Source: an uncultured Muribaculaceae bacterium
GTDB taxonomy: Bacteria > Bacteroidota > Bacteroidia > Bacteroidales > Muribaculaceae
Direction of reading: 5' to 3'
Assembly: GCA_947525975.1 (NCBI GenBank)
Contig: CANNVE010000001.1
Span: 62,001-126,000, forward strand
DNA length: 64,000 nt
Of this stretch, positions 52,791 through 63,533 are shown in pieces. Below the pieces are notes generated by a model. It was not told the origin of the DNA and searched no databases. It was given only the letters and a program-made list of their open reading frames with translations. Each line of letters begins with the position of its first letter. Position 1 is the stretch's first letter. Position numbers and translations under genes: made by a program.

Positions 52791-54146
52791 TTAATATCCC
52801 TGGCCAGTGGTGCGGCCCTGGATCTTGCCGTCCTTCATCAGACCATCGTAGTGGTGCATCATCAGATGCGACTCGATCTGGCGCAGTGTGTCGAGCACCA
52901 CGCCCACCATGATCAGCAGAGATGTGCCGCCGAAGAACTGGGCGAAATTCTGGCTGATGCCGAACATGCGCGCGAAAGCGGGCATGATGGCCACGATGCC
53001 CAGGAAGAGAGATCCGGGCAGGGTGATTCGGCTCATGATGGTGTCAAGGTATTCCTCGGTCTTCTTGCCTGGCTTCACGCCGGGGATGTATCCGTTGTTG
53101 CGCTTCAGATCCTCTGCCATCTGCTTCGGCCTTACGGTGATAGCGGTGTAGAAGTAGGTGAAGGCTACGATCATCAGGAAGAAGATGAGGTTATACCAGA
53201 ATCCGTTGATGTCTGAGAATGCGTGGAAGAATCCGCTGCCGGCCTTGGCCCCGAAGCCCGAGAGGGTGATGGGGATGAACATGATGGCCTGGGCGAAGAT
53301 GATGGGCATCACGCCTGCAGCGTTCACCTTCAGGGGAATGAACTGGCGCGCGCCGCCGTACTGGCGGTTGCCCACGATGCGCTTCGCGTACTGCACGGGC
53401 ACCTTGCGAGTGCCCTGCACCAGGAGCACGGCTCCGATGGTTACGGCGAAGAGAAGTACCATCTCAATCAGGAACATCACCAGACCGCCCTGGCCGCCAG
53501 TGCTGGCGCCCGGCGCGCGGGAAGTGATCTCATAGAGGAACGCCCCCGGGAGGCGGGCGATGATGCCTATGAGGATTATGAATGAGATGCCGTTGCCGAT
53601 GCCGCGGTCGGTGATGCGCTCACCGAGCCACATGATGAACATCGAGCCAGCGGCCAGGATGATGGTCAGCGAGACGTAGTTCCACAGAGTGAACTGCTGC
53701 ACCGCGCCGGCGCCTGCGTTGAGCACCTGATACTGCATGTTGGCCAGATAGGCCGGTGACTGCACCACCAGGATAGCCACGGTCAGGTAGCGGGTGTACT
53801 GCGTCAGCTTCTGGCGTCCGCTTTCGCCTTCGCGCTGCATCTTCTGGAAAGAAGGGAGTATCATGCCCAGCAGCTGTATCACGATCGACGCAGTGATGTA
53901 GGGCATGATGCCGAGTGCGAAGATTGAGGCTTGCGAGAATGCGCCGCCCGAGAACATGTCGAGCAGCTGCATCATGCCGGTCTTGTTGGTGAAGGCCGAG
54001 AGCGCCTCAATGGCAGCCGGAGAAATGCCAGGGAGCACCACGTAGCACCCCACCCTGTACAGGAATACAAGGAGGAGTGTTACGAGGAGTCGCTGACGAA
54101 GCTCTTCGATTGACCAAATGTTTTTGAGTGTCTGGAAGAATCTCAT
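52791..54146 (-). CDS. secY: Protein translocase subunit SecY
   Basis: 451 residues, ten transmembrane helices. Channel of the Sec translocon. Conserved VFLYRVGCYVVLPGISPAAI, FALGIMPYITASIVIQLLG, GIGNGISFIILIGI and YNNGYIPGVKPGK-like (NNGYIPGVKPGKKTEEYLD). 4 bp after rplO, as usual. Confidence 0.97.
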   Translation of the reverse strand: MRFFQTLKNIWSIEELRQRLLVTLLLVFLYRVGCYVVLPGISPAAIEALSAFTNKTGMMQLLDMFSGGAFSQASIFALGIMPYITASIVIQLLGMILPSFQKMQREGESGRQKLTQYTRYLTVAILVVQSPAYLANMQYQVLNAGAGAVQQFTLWNYVSLTIILAAGSMFIMWLGERITDRGIGNGISFIILIGIIARLPGAFLYEITSRAPGASTGGQGGLVMFLIEMVLLFAVTIGAVLLVQGTRKVPVQYAKRIVGNRQYGGARQFIPLKVNAAGVMPIIFAQAIMFIPITLSGFGAKAGSGFFHAFSDINGFWYNLIFFLMIVAFTYFYTAITVRPKQMAEDLKRNNGYIPGVKPGKKTEEYLDTIMSRITLPGSLFLGIVAIMPAFARMFGISQNFAQFFGGTSLLIMVGVVLDTLRQIESHLMMHHYDGLMKDGKIQGRTTGQGY

Positions 54147-54150
54147 TTGG

Positions 54151-54597
54151 TTAGAGTTTTACGATTGTGCCGCCGGCTTTTTCGATTGCCTCCTGAGCGC
54201 TCTTTGAGAATGCGTGAGCCTCAACGGTGATGGCAGCCGTCAGGTTGCCCTTGCCGAGGATCTTCACGAGGCTCTTGCGAGAGGCACGCCCTGCTGCGAT
54301 GAGCTCTTCCATGCCGATCTTCTTCAGGCCCTGTTCGGTGGCGAGAAGCTCGAGCACTTCGAGGTTTACAGGACGATACTCTATGCGCGCCAGGGGCTTG
54401 AAGCCAAACTTGGGCAGACGGCGCTGAAGGGGCATCTGGCCGCCTTCGAAGCCGATCTTGCGCTTGTATCCGGAGCGCGACTTGGCGCCCTTGTGACCGC
54501 GGGTCGATGTGCCGCCCTTGCCCGAGCCCGGGCCGCGGCCGATGCGCTTTCTGGTCTTAACCGACCCAGCGTTGGGTTGCAAATTACTTAAATCCAT
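54151..54597 (-). CDS. rplO: 50S ribosomal protein L15
   Basis: 148 residues. MDLSNLQPNAGSVKTRKRIG, GRGPGSGKGGTSTRGHKGAK and GQMPLQRRLPKFGF are family signatures of this late-assembly 50S protein. 13 bp after rpmD. Confidence 0.97.
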   Translation of the reverse strand: MDLSNLQPNAGSVKTRKRIGRGPGSGKGGTSTRGHKGAKSRSGYKRKIGFEGGQMPLQRRLPKFGFKPLARIEYRPVNLEVLELLATEQGLKKIGMEELIAAGRASRKSLVKILGKGNLTAAITVEAHAFSKSAQEAIEKAGGTIVKL

Positions 54598-54610
54598 AGT
54601 GAAAGTGATA

Positions 54611-54790
54611 TTAAGCGTTTGTCACCTCTACCAGGTGGCGAACTTTGTTAACCATGCCCATCACCGAGGGGGTGTCTTCCTTGACCACGGTGTGGTTCAT
54701 CTTCTTGAGGCCGAGCGCGTCGAGTGTGCGCTTCTGCACTGCGGGGCAGTTGATGCGGCTCTTTATTTGCTTGATTTTAATCTGTGCCAT
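54611..54790 (-). CDS. rpmD: 50S ribosomal protein L30
   Basis: 59 residues: [40 protein letters not shown], then [14 protein letters not shown]. Single small alpha-beta domain. Between rpsE and rplO as usual. Confidence 0.95.
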   Translation of the reverse strand: MAQIKIKQIKSRINCPAVQKRTLDALGLKKMNHTVVKEDTPSVMGMVNKVRHLVEVTNA

Positions 54791-54806
54791 GTTGCTGAAG
54801 GGGATA

Positions 54807-55322
54807 TTAGCCGTTGAACACTTGTGAGAGGCTGATGCCGCGGTTGTGGGCTACTTCCATCGGAGAGCGCAGCTCGGCCAGGGCCTCGATGGTGGCCTTC
54901 ACCAGGTTGTGGGGGTTTGACGATCCCTTTGACTTGGCCAGCACGTCGGTCACGCCTACGCTCTCGAGCACGGCGCGCATAGCGCCGCCGGCCTTCACGC
55001 CCGTACCGTGAGATGCGGGCTTGAGGATTACGCGCGATCCGCCGAACTTGGCTTCCTGCTCGTGGGGGATGGTGCCTTTGTGCACGGGCACCTGGATCAG
55101 GTTCTTCTTAGCGGCCTCTACGCCCTTGGCGATGGCGGCCTGCACTTCGTTGGCCTTGCCCAGGCCGTATCCGATGACACCGTTCTCATTTCCTACTACC
55201 ACGATGGCAGCGAAAGTGAAGGCGCGTCCGCCCTTGGTCACCTTGGTCACGCGGTTGATGGCCACCAGGCGGTCCTTGAGCTCGATATCGTTGGTCGATT
55301 TAACTCTGTTGTACTTTGCCAT
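54807..55322 (-). CDS. rpsE: 30S ribosomal protein S5
   Basis: 171 residues. [20 protein letters not shown] and [20 protein letters not shown] form the dsRBD-like part; [20 protein letters not shown] the second domain. Involved in decoding fidelity and helicase action. 6 bp after rplR. Confidence 0.97.
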   Translation of the reverse strand: MAKYNRVKSTNDIELKDRLVAINRVTKVTKGGRAFTFAAIVVVGNENGVIGYGLGKANEVQAAIAKGVEAAKKNLIQVPVHKGTIPHEQEAKFGGSRVILKPASHGTGVKAGGAMRAVLESVGVTDVLAKSKGSSNPHNLVKATIEALAELRSPMEVAHNRGISLSQVFNG

Positions 55323-55328
55323 GTTCGT

Positions 55329-55673
55329 TTAGAATTTAAGTCCGCCGTTGCGGGCAGCGTCAGCCAGTGATTTTACTCTGCCGTGGAAAAGGTAGCCGTT
55401 GCGGTCAAACACCACGGTCTCGATGCCTGCCTCGATGGCTTTCTTGGCGATGAGCTCGCCTACCTTTGCGGCCACGTCGCTCTTGGTGCCGCCGGCCTCG
55501 AGGCCGCGGCTTGAGGCGCTCACCAGGGTCTTGCCCTGGAGGTCGTCGACGAGCTGCACGTAGATCTGCTTGTTGGAGCGGAACACTGTCATGCGCGGGC
55601 GCTGGGCAGTGCCGGAAATCCTTCCGCGTATGCGGTTCTTGATCTTAAGTCTTCTTTCTTTCTTTGATACCAT
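55329..55673 (-). CDS. rplR: 50S ribosomal protein L18
   Basis: 114 residues. [35 protein letters not shown] and [20 protein letters not shown]. Binds 5S rRNA with L5. 18 bp after rplF. Confidence 0.96.
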   Translation of the reverse strand: MVSKKERRLKIKNRIRGRISGTAQRPRMTVFRSNKQIYVQLVDDLQGKTLVSASSRGLEAGGTKSDVAAKVGELIAKKAIEAGIETVVFDRNGYLFHGRVKSLADAARNGGLKF

Positions 55674-55691
55674 GATTGCGGAAGTTTATAT

Positions 55692-56249
55692 TTATTTGGC
55701 GCTAGCCGATTTTCCTGACTTGCGGCGGATGATCTCGCCGACAAACTTGATACCTTTGCCTTTGTAGGGCTCGGGCTTGCGGAGCGAGCGGATTTTCGCG
55801 CACACCTGGCCCAGGAGCTGCTTGTCGTCGCTCTCGAGGATGACCAGGGGATTCTTGTTGCGCTCGCTCTTTGTCTCAACCTTCACCTCGTCGGGAAGCT
55901 TGATGTATATAGCGTGGGAGAAACCTAATGCGAGCTCGAGCACTTGGCCGGTGCTGTTGGCGCGGTAGCCGACGCCCACGAGTTCCATTTCTTTGCGATA
56001 TCCCTTCGACACGCCTTCCACCATGTTGTGGATCAGAGCGCGGTAGAGACCGTGCATCGAGCGGTGCTCTTTGTCGTCTGAGGGGCGGGTTACGTGTACG
56101 TGGCCGTCTTCAACCTTTACGGTGATGTCGGGGTTCACGGCCTGCTGAAGGGTCTTTTTGTTGCCTTTGACGGTGACTACGTTGTCAGCGCTGACTGTAA
56201 CCTCCACTCCGGCAGGGATTGCGATGGGTGCTTTGCCTATTCTTGACAT
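55692..56249 (-). CDS. rplF: 50S ribosomal protein L6
   Basis: 185 residues. MSRIGKAPIAIPAGVEVTVS opens the first of two similar domains; KPEPYKGKGIKFVGEIIRRK closes the second. Sits at the factor-binding stalk base. 19 bp after rpsH. Confidence 0.97.
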   Translation of the reverse strand: MSRIGKAPIAIPAGVEVTVSADNVVTVKGNKKTLQQAVNPDITVKVEDGHVHVTRPSDDKEHRSMHGLYRALIHNMVEGVSKGYRKEMELVGVGYRANSTGQVLELALGFSHAIYIKLPDEVKVETKSERNKNPLVILESDDKQLLGQVCAKIRSLRKPEPYKGKGIKFVGEIIRRKSGKSASAK

Positions 56250-56268
56250 AATTCTGCGGTTTGGATGA

Positions 56269-56667
56269 TTAGTAAATGTAGCACAGGACTTCGCCGCCTA
56301 CCTTGAGCTCGGCGGCCTTCTTGTTAGTCATGACGCCTTTTGATGTTGAAAGGATGGCGATGCCCAGGCCGTTGAGCACGCGGGGCATGTCCTTGTAGCC
56401 GGTGTACTGGCGCAGGCCGGGGCGCGATACGCGCTTGAGGCCCTTGATGGCGCTCACGTGATCCTTGGGATCGTATTTGAGCGCGATCTTGATGATGCCG
56501 GCAGGGTTTTCACCTTCTATAAACTTGTAGTTAAGTATATAGCCTTGTTCGAAGAGAATCTTGGTGATCTCTTTCTTCAAGTTTGAGGCGGGGATTTCGA
56601 CCACACGGTGGTTGGCCTTGACCGCATTCCTCACTCTTGTCAGATAGTCTGCTATTGGATCTGTCAT
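56269..56667 (-). CDS. rpsH: 30S ribosomal protein S8
   Basis: 132 residues from [20 protein letters not shown]; an in-frame ATG 39 bp upstream lies in the leader and lacks conservation. C-terminal [20 protein letters not shown] and GGEVLCYIY are typical. Binds 16S rRNA helix 21. 78 bp after rpsN. Confidence 0.96.
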   Translation of the reverse strand: MTDPIADYLTRVRNAVKANHRVVEIPASNLKKEITKILFEQGYILNYKFIEGENPAGIIKIALKYDPKDHVSAIKGLKRVSRPGLRQYTGYKDMPRVLNGLGIAILSTSKGVMTNKKAAELKVGGEVLCYIY

Positions 56668-56745
56668 TTTTGTTGATTTGTTAAATTGATTGGGTGGGCC
56701 CAACAATATTTAAGATGTTAGCGAGCTGAATCAACGCCTGTGCGC

Positions 56746-57051
56746 TTACCAGCTTGCTTTCTTTACGCCGGGAATGAGGCCGGCAGAAGCCATTTCGCGG
56801 AATTGGATGCGCGAGATGCCGAACTGGCGCATGTAGCCCTTGGGGCGGCCGGTGATCGAGCAGCGGTTGTGCATGCGGATGGCGCAGGCGTTCTTGGGCA
56901 GCTTCTGCAGCTGCTGGTAGATCTCGTATGCGCTCTCGCCTTCCTTAGCCAGCTGCTTGGCCTGCTCCTTGAGCTCAGCCTTGCGCTGTGCGTATTTTGC
57001 CACGAGCTTGGCCCTCTTGACCTCGCGGGCCTTCATAGATTCTTTTGCCAT
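56746..57051 (-). CDS. rpsN: 30S ribosomal protein S14, zinc-free long form
   Basis: 101 residues, the long type without the CxxC zinc site. [20 protein letters not shown] and [20 protein letters not shown] then [18 protein letters not shown]. 9 bp after rplE. Confidence 0.96.
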   Translation of the reverse strand: MAKESMKAREVKRAKLVAKYAQRKAELKEQAKQLAKEGESAYEIYQQLQKLPKNACAIRMHNRCSITGRPKGYMRQFGISRIQFREMASAGLIPGVKKASW

Positions 57052-57060
57052 GTGGTATGC

Positions 57061-57612
57061 TTATTTTTTAGCGTTCTTGAAGGGCAAGCCGAACTCGCGC
57101 AGCAGGGCGTATCCCTCTTCGTCGGTGTTTGCGGAGGTCACGAACGTGATGTTCATGCCCTGGAGCTTGCTGATGTTGTCGATGTTGATCTCGGGGAAGA
57201 TGATCTGCTCGGTGATGCCGAGGGTGTAGTTGCCGCGGCCGTCGAGCTTGCCTTCGATGCCCTTGAAGTCGCGGATACGGGGCAGGGCCACGCGTATCAG
57301 GCGCTCCAGGAACTCATACATGTGCTCGCGGCGCAGGGTGACCATGGCGCCGATGGGCATGTGCTTGCGGAGCTTGAAGTTCGAGATGTCCTTCTTCGAG
57401 AGAGTGGGCACGGCCTTCTGTCCGGTGATCGCGGTGAGCTCGTTGATAGCGTTGTCGATGAGCTTCTTGTCCTGTGTGGCACCGCCCAGGCCCATGTTCA
57501 AGACGATCTTCTTGAGACGGGGCACCTGCATGGGGGTGTGGTAGTTGAATTCTTTTGTAAGGGCCGGGGCGATGCGCTCCTCGTAGTCCTTCTTAACTGT
57601 GATATTGCTCAT
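57061..57612 (-). CDS. rplE: 50S ribosomal protein L5
   Basis: 183 residues. [40 protein letters not shown] and [20 protein letters not shown] identify L5, which binds 5S rRNA. Start shares one base with the rplX stop (TAATG). Confidence 0.97.
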   Translation of the reverse strand: MSNITVKKDYEERIAPALTKEFNYHTPMQVPRLKKIVLNMGLGGATQDKKLIDNAINELTAITGQKAVPTLSKKDISNFKLRKHMPIGAMVTLRREHMYEFLERLIRVALPRIRDFKGIEGKLDGRGNYTLGITEQIIFPEINIDNISKLQGMNITFVTSANTDEEGYALLREFGLPFKNAKK

Positions 57613-57932
57613 TACTTAATTACCATTCCTGATTTTTTGGAAATGCGCACCTTGGTGCCGTCTTCCTCGACGCGCACGCCGATGCGTGTGGGCTTGCCGC
57701 TCTTGGGGTCGATGAGCGAAAGCTTGCACAGGCGGATGGGAGCCTCCATCTTCACCAGGCCTCCCTGGGGATGCTGTGCGTTGGGCTTCATCGCCTTGGT
57801 CACAATGTTGATGCCCTCGACGATGGCGCGGGCCTTCTTGCGGTCAACGGAGAGCACGCGGCCTGTCTTGCCGCGGTCCTCGCCCGAGAGGACGTAGACT
57901 TGGTCGTCCTTCTTTATGAAAATCTTTGCCAT
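57612..57932 (-). CDS. rplX: 50S ribosomal protein L24
   Basis: 106 residues. KOW motif: [20 protein letters not shown]. Then [20 protein letters not shown]. Early 50S assembly initiator. 24 bp after rplN. Confidence 0.96.
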   Translation of the reverse strand: MAKIFIKKDDQVYVLSGEDRGKTGRVLSVDRKKARAIVEGINIVTKAMKPNAQHPQGGLVKMEAPIRLCKLSLIDPKSGKPTRIGVRVEEDGTKVRISKKSGMVIK

Positions 57933-57956
57933 TTCTTAAAGTTGGTGTTTATTTGA

Positions 57957-58322
57957 TTAAAGTACCTCGGGTGCGAGTGACACGATCTTCATGTTGGCTG
58001 CGCGGAGCTCGCGGGCTACCGGGCCGAAGATGCGGGTGCCGCGGAGCTCGCCGGCGTTGTTGAGCAGGACGCAGGCGTTGTCGTCGAAGCGGATGTATGA
58101 GCCGTCGGCGCGACGGATCTCCTTCTTTGTGCGCACCACCATAGCCTTAGAGACGGTGCCCTTCTTCATGTCTGAGCTGGGGATCACGCTCTTGACTGTG
58201 ACGACGATGATGTCGCCCACGGTGGCGTAGCGGCGTCCGGTGCCGCCGAGCACATGTATGCACAGTACTTCCTTAGCGCCGCTGTTGTCGGCTACGTTTA
58301 AACGGGTTTCTGACTGGATCAT
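57957..58322 (-). CDS. rplN: 50S ribosomal protein L14
   Basis: 121 residues. [40 protein letters not shown] and [20 protein letters not shown]. 3 bp after rpsQ. Confidence 0.97.
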   Translation of the reverse strand: MIQSETRLNVADNSGAKEVLCIHVLGGTGRRYATVGDIIVVTVKSVIPSSDMKKGTVSKAMVVRTKKEIRRADGSYIRFDDNACVLLNNAGELRGTRIFGPVARELRAANMKIVSLAPEVL

Positions 58323-58325
58323 GAT

Positions 58326-58589
58326 TTACTTGACTTTTTCGATAATTTCAACTAAGCGCCATCTTTTGGTCTTGCTGAGCGGACGTGTCTCCATCAGCCT
58401 TACGGTGTCGCCTACGCTGCATTCGTTCTTTTCGTCGTGAGCGTGGTATTTCTTCGTCTTGTTGACGAACTTGCCGTAAATGGGGTGCTTCTCCTTGTAT
58501 TTTACGGTGACGGTGATAGTCTTGTCGCCCTTGTTTGAGCTCACCACGCCTACGCGCTCTTTTCTGAGGTTTCTCTTTACTTCTTCCAT
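58326..58589 (-). CDS. rpsQ: 30S ribosomal protein S17
   Basis: 87 residues. [40 protein letters not shown] and [18 protein letters not shown] are the S17 OB-fold signatures. 14 bp after rpmC. Confidence 0.97.
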   Translation of the reverse strand: MEEVKRNLRKERVGVVSSNKGDKTITVTVKYKEKHPIYGKFVNKTKKYHAHDEKNECSVGDTVRLMETRPLSKTKRWRLVEIIEKVK

Positions 58590-58603
58590 AGTTGGCGTCG
58601 GGA

Positions 58604-58801
58604 TTATTTGTTGTTAAGTTCGCGCATGCGCAGCTCGGTCTTGACACGGGCGATCATGCGGCGGCCAGCCGTGATCTTGGCGGGATTGTCAAGCGGAGTG
58701 ATCGAGTGCTGTATCTTGAGCTGGCGGTATTCCGCTTCCATCTTGGTCAGGTGCTCGCGCAGGTCAGCTGTGCTGAACTCCTTGATTTCTGCTTTCTTCA
58801 T
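58604..58801 (-). CDS. rpmC: 50S ribosomal protein L29
   Basis: 65 residues, two helices: [20 protein letters not shown] and [20 protein letters not shown]. Near the polypeptide exit tunnel. 5 bp after rplP. Confidence 0.95.
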   Translation of the reverse strand: MKKAEIKEFSTADLREHLTKMEAEYRQLKIQHSITPLDNPAKITAGRRMIARVKTELRMRELNNK

Positions 58802-58806
58802 AGCGT

Positions 58807-59238
58807 TTATACGTTTTGGGTGGGATCGTAGTCGCGCGCTACGACGAATTTAGTGGTCACGGGGAGCTTCTGGGCGCCAAGGCGCAGAGCCTCCTTTGCG
58901 ATTTCGTAGGGAACGCCTTCGACCTCCATGATGATGCGGCCCGGAGTCACGGGTGCCACGAAGCCTTCGGGGTTACCCTTGCCTTTACCCATTCGGACGT
59001 CGGCGGGCTTGGCGGTGATGGGCTTGTCGGGGAATATGCGGATCCAAATCTGTCCCTGGCGCTGCATGTAGCGTGTAACGGCGATACGTGCAGCCTCAAT
59101 CTGGCGGCCGGTGATCCATTTGGTGTCAAGAGTCTTGATGCCGAATGATCCGAAAGCCAGCTGGTTGCCGCGCTGGGCTTCGCCCTTCTGGCGGCCCTTC
59201 TGCATGCGGCGGAATTTGGTTTTCTTAGGTTGTAGCAT
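58807..59238 (-). CDS. rplP: 50S ribosomal protein L16
   Basis: 143 residues. [40 protein letters not shown] and [20 protein letters not shown]. Contacts A-site tRNA. 23 bp after rpsC. Confidence 0.97.
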   Translation of the reverse strand: MLQPKKTKFRRMQKGRQKGEAQRGNQLAFGSFGIKTLDTKWITGRQIEAARIAVTRYMQRQGQIWIRIFPDKPITAKPADVRMGKGKGNPEGFVAPVTPGRIIMEVEGVPYEIAKEALRLGAQKLPVTTKFVVARDYDPTQNV

Positions 59239-59261
59239 TTGTAATTAGCCTTTTTCGGGGT

Positions 59262-59999
<738 letters not shown>

Positions 60000-60001
60000 A
60001 C

Positions 60002-60412
60002 TTATTCCTTGGTTGATTTATTGTCGATCGAGTCAACGATCAGTGTTACGTGGTTGGAGCGCTTGCGGATGCGGTAGCCGCGACCCTGGGGAGCCGGGCG
60101 CAGGCGCTTGAGCATGGGCGCTGGATTAACGAAAATTGTAGAGATGTAGAGCTCTCCGCTTTCTGCCTTCTTGTCGTTTTTGGCCTCCCAGTTGGCAACT
60201 GCTGAGCGCAGGAGCTTCTCCAGAACGGCGGCAGCCTCCTTGTTAGAGAACTTGAGGATGCCGAGGGCGCGGAATACTTCCTGGCCGCGGACGAGGTCGG
60301 CTACAAGGCGCATCTTGCGGGGCGATGAAGGTATGTTTGTGAGCTTTGCGAAGGCGATTTCCTTGCGGGCCTCTTTCATTCGGTCGGCTGCGATTCTTTT
60401 TCTTTTACCCAT
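60002..60412 (-). CDS. rplV: 50S ribosomal protein L22
   Basis: 136 residues. [40 protein letters not shown] and [20 protein letters not shown] form the tunnel-lining beta-hairpin region. 38 bp after rpsS. Confidence 0.96.
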   Translation of the reverse strand: MGKRKRIAADRMKEARKEIAFAKLTNIPSSPRKMRLVADLVRGQEVFRALGILKFSNKEAAAVLEKLLRSAVANWEAKNDKKAESGELYISTIFVNPAPMLKRLRPAPQGRGYRIRKRSNHVTLIVDSIDNKSTKE

Positions 60413-60450
60413 TTTTGTTAGATTTTACAGGTTTTTGGCAAGGTCCCGGA

Positions 60451-60720
60451 TTATTTTTTCTTGTTGCCGGCGTGGCCGCGGAAAGTGCGTGTGGGGGCGA
60501 ACTCGCCGAGCTTGTGCCCTACCATGTTCTCGGTCACGTAGACGGGGATGAACTTGTTGCCATTGTGCACGGCAAAAGTGTGGCCGACGAATTCAGGCGC
60601 GATCATTGAAGCGCGGCTCCAGGTCTTGATGACTGCCTTCTTGCCGGTAGCCTCCATGTCGGCGACCTTCTTCTCCAGCTTTGCGCTGATAAAGGGTCCT
60701 TTTTTTAATGAACGACTCAT
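60451..60720 (-). CDS. rpsS: 30S ribosomal protein S19
   Basis: 89 residues. [40 protein letters not shown] and [20 protein letters not shown]. Head protein beside S13. 20 bp after rplB. Confidence 0.97.
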   Translation of the reverse strand: MSRSLKKGPFISAKLEKKVADMEATGKKAVIKTWSRASMIAPEFVGHTFAVHNGNKFIPVYVTENMVGHKLGEFAPTRTFRGHAGNKKK

Positions 60721-60740
60721 ATTCTACTCGATTAATCAGA

Positions 60741-61568
60741 TTACTTTTTCCTTCTCTCGATGATGTACTTCGACGAGTGCTTCTTCGGTGCGCGAGTCTT
60801 GAGGCCCTTAGAGTAAAGACCCTTGCGACTGCGGGGATGGCCGCCTGAAGCGCGTCCTTCGCCACCGCCCATGGGGTGGTCTACGGGGTTCATGACTACG
60901 CCGCGGTTGTGGGGGCGACGGCCCAGCCAGCGGCTGCGGCCTGCCTTTCCGCTCTGCTCGAGCGAGTGCTCGCTGTTGCCGACAACGCCTACTGTGGCCT
61001 TGCACTCAGAGAGGATCTTGCGGGTTTCGCCTGAAGGTAATTTGATGATCGCGTAGTTGCCTTCGCGTGATACGAGCTGCGCGAATGTGCCGGCCGAGCG
61101 TGCGATGCGTGCTCCCTGGCCGGGGCGCATTTCGATGTTGTGGATCACAGTGCCGACGGGGATTGCCTTCAGAGGGAGGGCATTGCCGATTTCGGGCGCT
61201 GCCTCGGCGCCTGACACTACAGTGGCGCCGACTTCGAGGCCGTTGGGGGCCACGATGTAAGCCTTGACGCCGTCTACGTAGTAGAGCAGCGCGATGCGAG
61301 CCGAGCGGTTGGGATCGTATTCGATCGACTTAACCACGGCAGGCACTCCGTCTTTGGTTCTCTTAAAGTCAATGATGCGGTATTTGCGCTTGTGACCACC
61401 GCCAAGGTAGCGAGCGGTGAGGTGGCCTTCGGAGTTGCGACCGCCGGAGGCGCGCTTGCCGACTGTAAGAGATTTTTCCGGCTTAGTAGCAGTGATCGTA
61501 CCTTTGAATACGCCGATAATCTTGTGTCGTTGCCCCGGAGTTGTGGGCTTGAATTTTCTTACTGCCAT
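60741..61568 (-). CDS. rplB: 50S ribosomal protein L2
   Basis: 275 residues. [40 protein letters not shown] and [20 protein letters not shown], the latter holding the histidine needed for peptidyl transferase assembly. 5 bp after rplW. Confidence 0.97.
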   Translation of the reverse strand: MAVRKFKPTTPGQRHKIIGVFKGTITATKPEKSLTVGKRASGGRNSEGHLTARYLGGGHKRKYRIIDFKRTKDGVPAVVKSIEYDPNRSARIALLYYVDGVKAYIVAPNGLEVGATVVSGAEAAPEIGNALPLKAIPVGTVIHNIEMRPGQGARIARSAGTFAQLVSREGNYAIIKLPSGETRKILSECKATVGVVGNSEHSLEQSGKAGRSRWLGRRPHNRGVVMNPVDHPMGGGEGRASGGHPRSRKGLYSKGLKTRAPKKHSSKYIIERRKK

Positions 61569-61573
61569 TTTTA

Positions 61574-61864
61574 TTAGATATTGCTATAGAAATCGATTGA
61601 TTGGCCTTCGGCAAGGGTGACATAAGCCTTTTTCCATTCCGAAGTCTTGCCGCGCAGCAGACCGCTCTTTGTCCAGCGGCTCTTGTTGTTGCGGCGCACT
61701 ACCATCGTGTTTACGCTCTCGACCTTGACGCCGTAGATCTTCTCCACGAGGTCTTTGATCTGGTACTTGTTGGCGTCGGGGGAAACGCGGAAGGTATACT
61801 GGCCGAGCTTCTCGGTTACTTTCGTGGCTTTTTCGCTCACGATAGGCTGTATCTGGATATCCAT
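61574..61864 (-). CDS. rplW: 50S ribosomal protein L23
   Basis: 96 residues. [40 protein letters not shown] and [10 protein letters not shown]. Docking site for SRP and trigger factor at the tunnel exit. 20 bp after rplD. Confidence 0.96.
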   Translation of the reverse strand: MDIQIQPIVSEKATKVTEKLGQYTFRVSPDANKYQIKDLVEKIYGVKVESVNTMVVRRNNKSRWTKSGLLRGKTSEWKKAYVTLAEGQSIDFYSNI

Positions 61865-61884
61865 GTGTTGCTTCCTCCTATGGT

Positions 61885-62505
61885 TTATTTGTTGTTGATG
61901 ATTTCGAGGCTCTTCTCGGTGAGGATGATGGCGGCGTTGTTCATGAGGCCGTAGGTGTTGACGTCGGCAGCGCGCATCACGCGGTTGCCGGGCACGTTGC
62001 GCACCGACAGGTAGAGGTTGTCGTTGCCTTCGGGCACTACCAGGAGCACCTTCTTGCCTTCAACCTTGAGGGCCTGGGTCATCTTCACATAGTCTTTCGT
62101 GCGGGGAGCGTCAAACTTAACGTCCTCAACCACGATGATCTGGCCTTCGGCAGCCTTGAGGCTCCATGCGCTGCGGCGTGCGAGATCCTTGAGCTTCTTG
62201 TTGAGCTTGAAGCGGTAGTCGCGGGGACGGGGACCGAACACGCGTGCGCCGCCTGAAAGGAGGGGCGAGTTGATGTCGCCGATGCGAGAGCCGCCGCCGC
62301 CCTTCTGCTTGTGCAGCTTGCGGGTAGAGCCGGAGAGCTCGCTGCGCTCCTTGCTCTTGTGTGTGCCCTGGCGCTGGTTAGCGAGGAATTGCTTTACATC
62401 GAGATATACGGCGTTCTCGTTAACCGTAATGCCGAACACTGCGTCGTTGAGCACTGCTTTGCGGCCTGTGTCGCGGCCGTCTTGGGTCAATATTGCGAGT
62501 TCCAT
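61885..62505 (-). CDS. rplD: 50S ribosomal protein L4
   Basis: 206 residues from [20 protein letters not shown]; the alternative TTG start 12 bp upstream would overlap rpl[21 protein letters not shown] and [20 protein letters not shown] are the tunnel loop. In E. coli L4 represses its own operon; no evidence either way here. 1 bp after rplC. Confidence 0.96.
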   Translation of the reverse strand: MELAILTQDGRDTGRKAVLNDAVFGITVNENAVYLDVKQFLANQRQGTHKSKERSELSGSTRKLHKQKGGGGSRIGDINSPLLSGGARVFGPRPRDYRFKLNKKLKDLARRSAWSLKAAEGQIIVVEDVKFDAPRTKDYVKMTQALKVEGKKVLLVVPEGNDNLYLSVRNVPGNRVMRAADVNTYGLMNNAAIILTEKSLEIINNK

Positions 62506-62506
62506 A

Positions 62507-63124
62507 TTACTTCTCAATTAAAACGATTGAACCTTTGCTTCCGGGGATCGAGCCCTTGATCATGAGCACGTTGTGCTCGGGGATCACTTTCACTACCTGC
62601 AGATTCTGCACGGTCACGCGCTCGTTGCCCATCTGGCCGGCCATGCGCATTCCCTTGAACACCTTTGCGGGGTAAGAGCAGGCACCGATTGAGCCCGGTG
62701 CGCGCAGGCGGTTGTGCTGGCCGTGAGTTGACTGGCCTACGCCGCCGAATCCGTGACGCTTTACGACGCCCTGGAAGCCCTTGCCTTTAGAGGTGCCGGC
62801 GATGTCTACGAAGTCTGCCTCAGAGAAGAGGTCGACTGCGATAGTGTCGCCAAGGGCGTATTCCTTGTCGAAACCACTGAACTCGGCCAAGTGGCGCTTG
62901 GGGGTCACGCCGGCAGCCTTGAAGTGCCCGAGCTCGGGCTTGGTGCAGTGCTTTTCCTTCTGCTCTTCGAATCCGAGCTGGATGGCGCTGTAGCCGTCTT
63001 TCTCGACTGTCTTGATTTGTGTAACCACGCAAGGACCTACTTCGATAACAGTGCACGGTATGTTCTTACCGTCGGCACTGAATACGGATGTCATTCCGAT
63101 TTTCTTTCCAATTAATCCTGGCAT
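62507..63124 (-). CDS. rplC: 50S ribosomal protein L3
   Basis: 205 residues. [40 protein letters not shown] and [20 protein letters not shown]. The modified Gln of other bacteria lies in [14 protein letters not shown] context. Preceded by an 84-bp gap with a strong hairpin. Confidence 0.97.
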   Translation of the reverse strand: MPGLIGKKIGMTSVFSADGKNIPCTVIEVGPCVVTQIKTVEKDGYSAIQLGFEEQKEKHCTKPELGHFKAAGVTPKRHLAEFSGFDKEYALGDTIAVDLFSEADFVDIAGTSKGKGFQGVVKRHGFGGVGQSTHGQHNRLRAPGSIGACSYPAKVFKGMRMAGQMGNERVTVQNLQVVKVIPEHNVLMIKGSIPGSKGSIVLIEK

Positions 63125-63157
63125 TTCTTTTGTTGGTTTGTATGTTGTTTGTATTTT

Positions 63158-63182
63158 GGGGCGCCGGGGTTGGCGGCGCCCC
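63158..63182 (-). promoter_or_regulatory. Hairpin between rpsJ and rplC
   Basis: GGGGCGCC (63158-63165) pairs perfectly with GGCGCCCC (63175-63182), 9-nt loop. The T-tract (TTTTT) is on the + strand side, so on the coding minus strand it is not an ordinary terminator. It may be an attenuator or processing element in the S10 operon. Confidence 0.5.
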
Positions 63183-63208
63183 GTTTTTGTCTTTGTGTTG
63201 TTAGGCTA

Positions 63209-63514
63209 TCAGACCTTGATCTCAACCTCTACGCCGCTGGGGAGCTCGAGCTTCATCAGAGCGTCGACTGTCTTGGCGGTTGAATTGTAGATGTCGATCA
63301 GTCGCTTGTACGAAGAGAGCTGGAACTGCTCGCGGCTCTTCTTGTTGACGAATGTCGAACGGTTGACGGTGAAGATGCGCTTGTGGGTGGGCAGGGGGAT
63401 GGGCCCGCTGATCACTGCTCCGGTAGCCTTCACGGTCTTTACGATCTTCTCGGCGCTCTTGTCGACGAGGGTGTGGTCGTAAGATTTGAGTTTGATTCTG
63501 ATTTTCTGGCTCAT
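63209..63514 (-). CDS. rpsJ: 30S ribosomal protein S10
   Basis: 101 residues. [40 protein letters not shown] and [20 protein letters not shown]. Also the NusE antitermination factor. 19 bp after fusA. Confidence 0.97.
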   Translation of the reverse strand: MSQKIRIKLKSYDHTLVDKSAEKIVKTVKATGAVISGPIPLPTHKRIFTVNRSTFVNKKSREQFQLSSYKRLIDIYNSTAKTVDALMKLELPSGVEVEIKV

Positions 63515-63533
63515 ATTGAGATTTGTTTATTTT

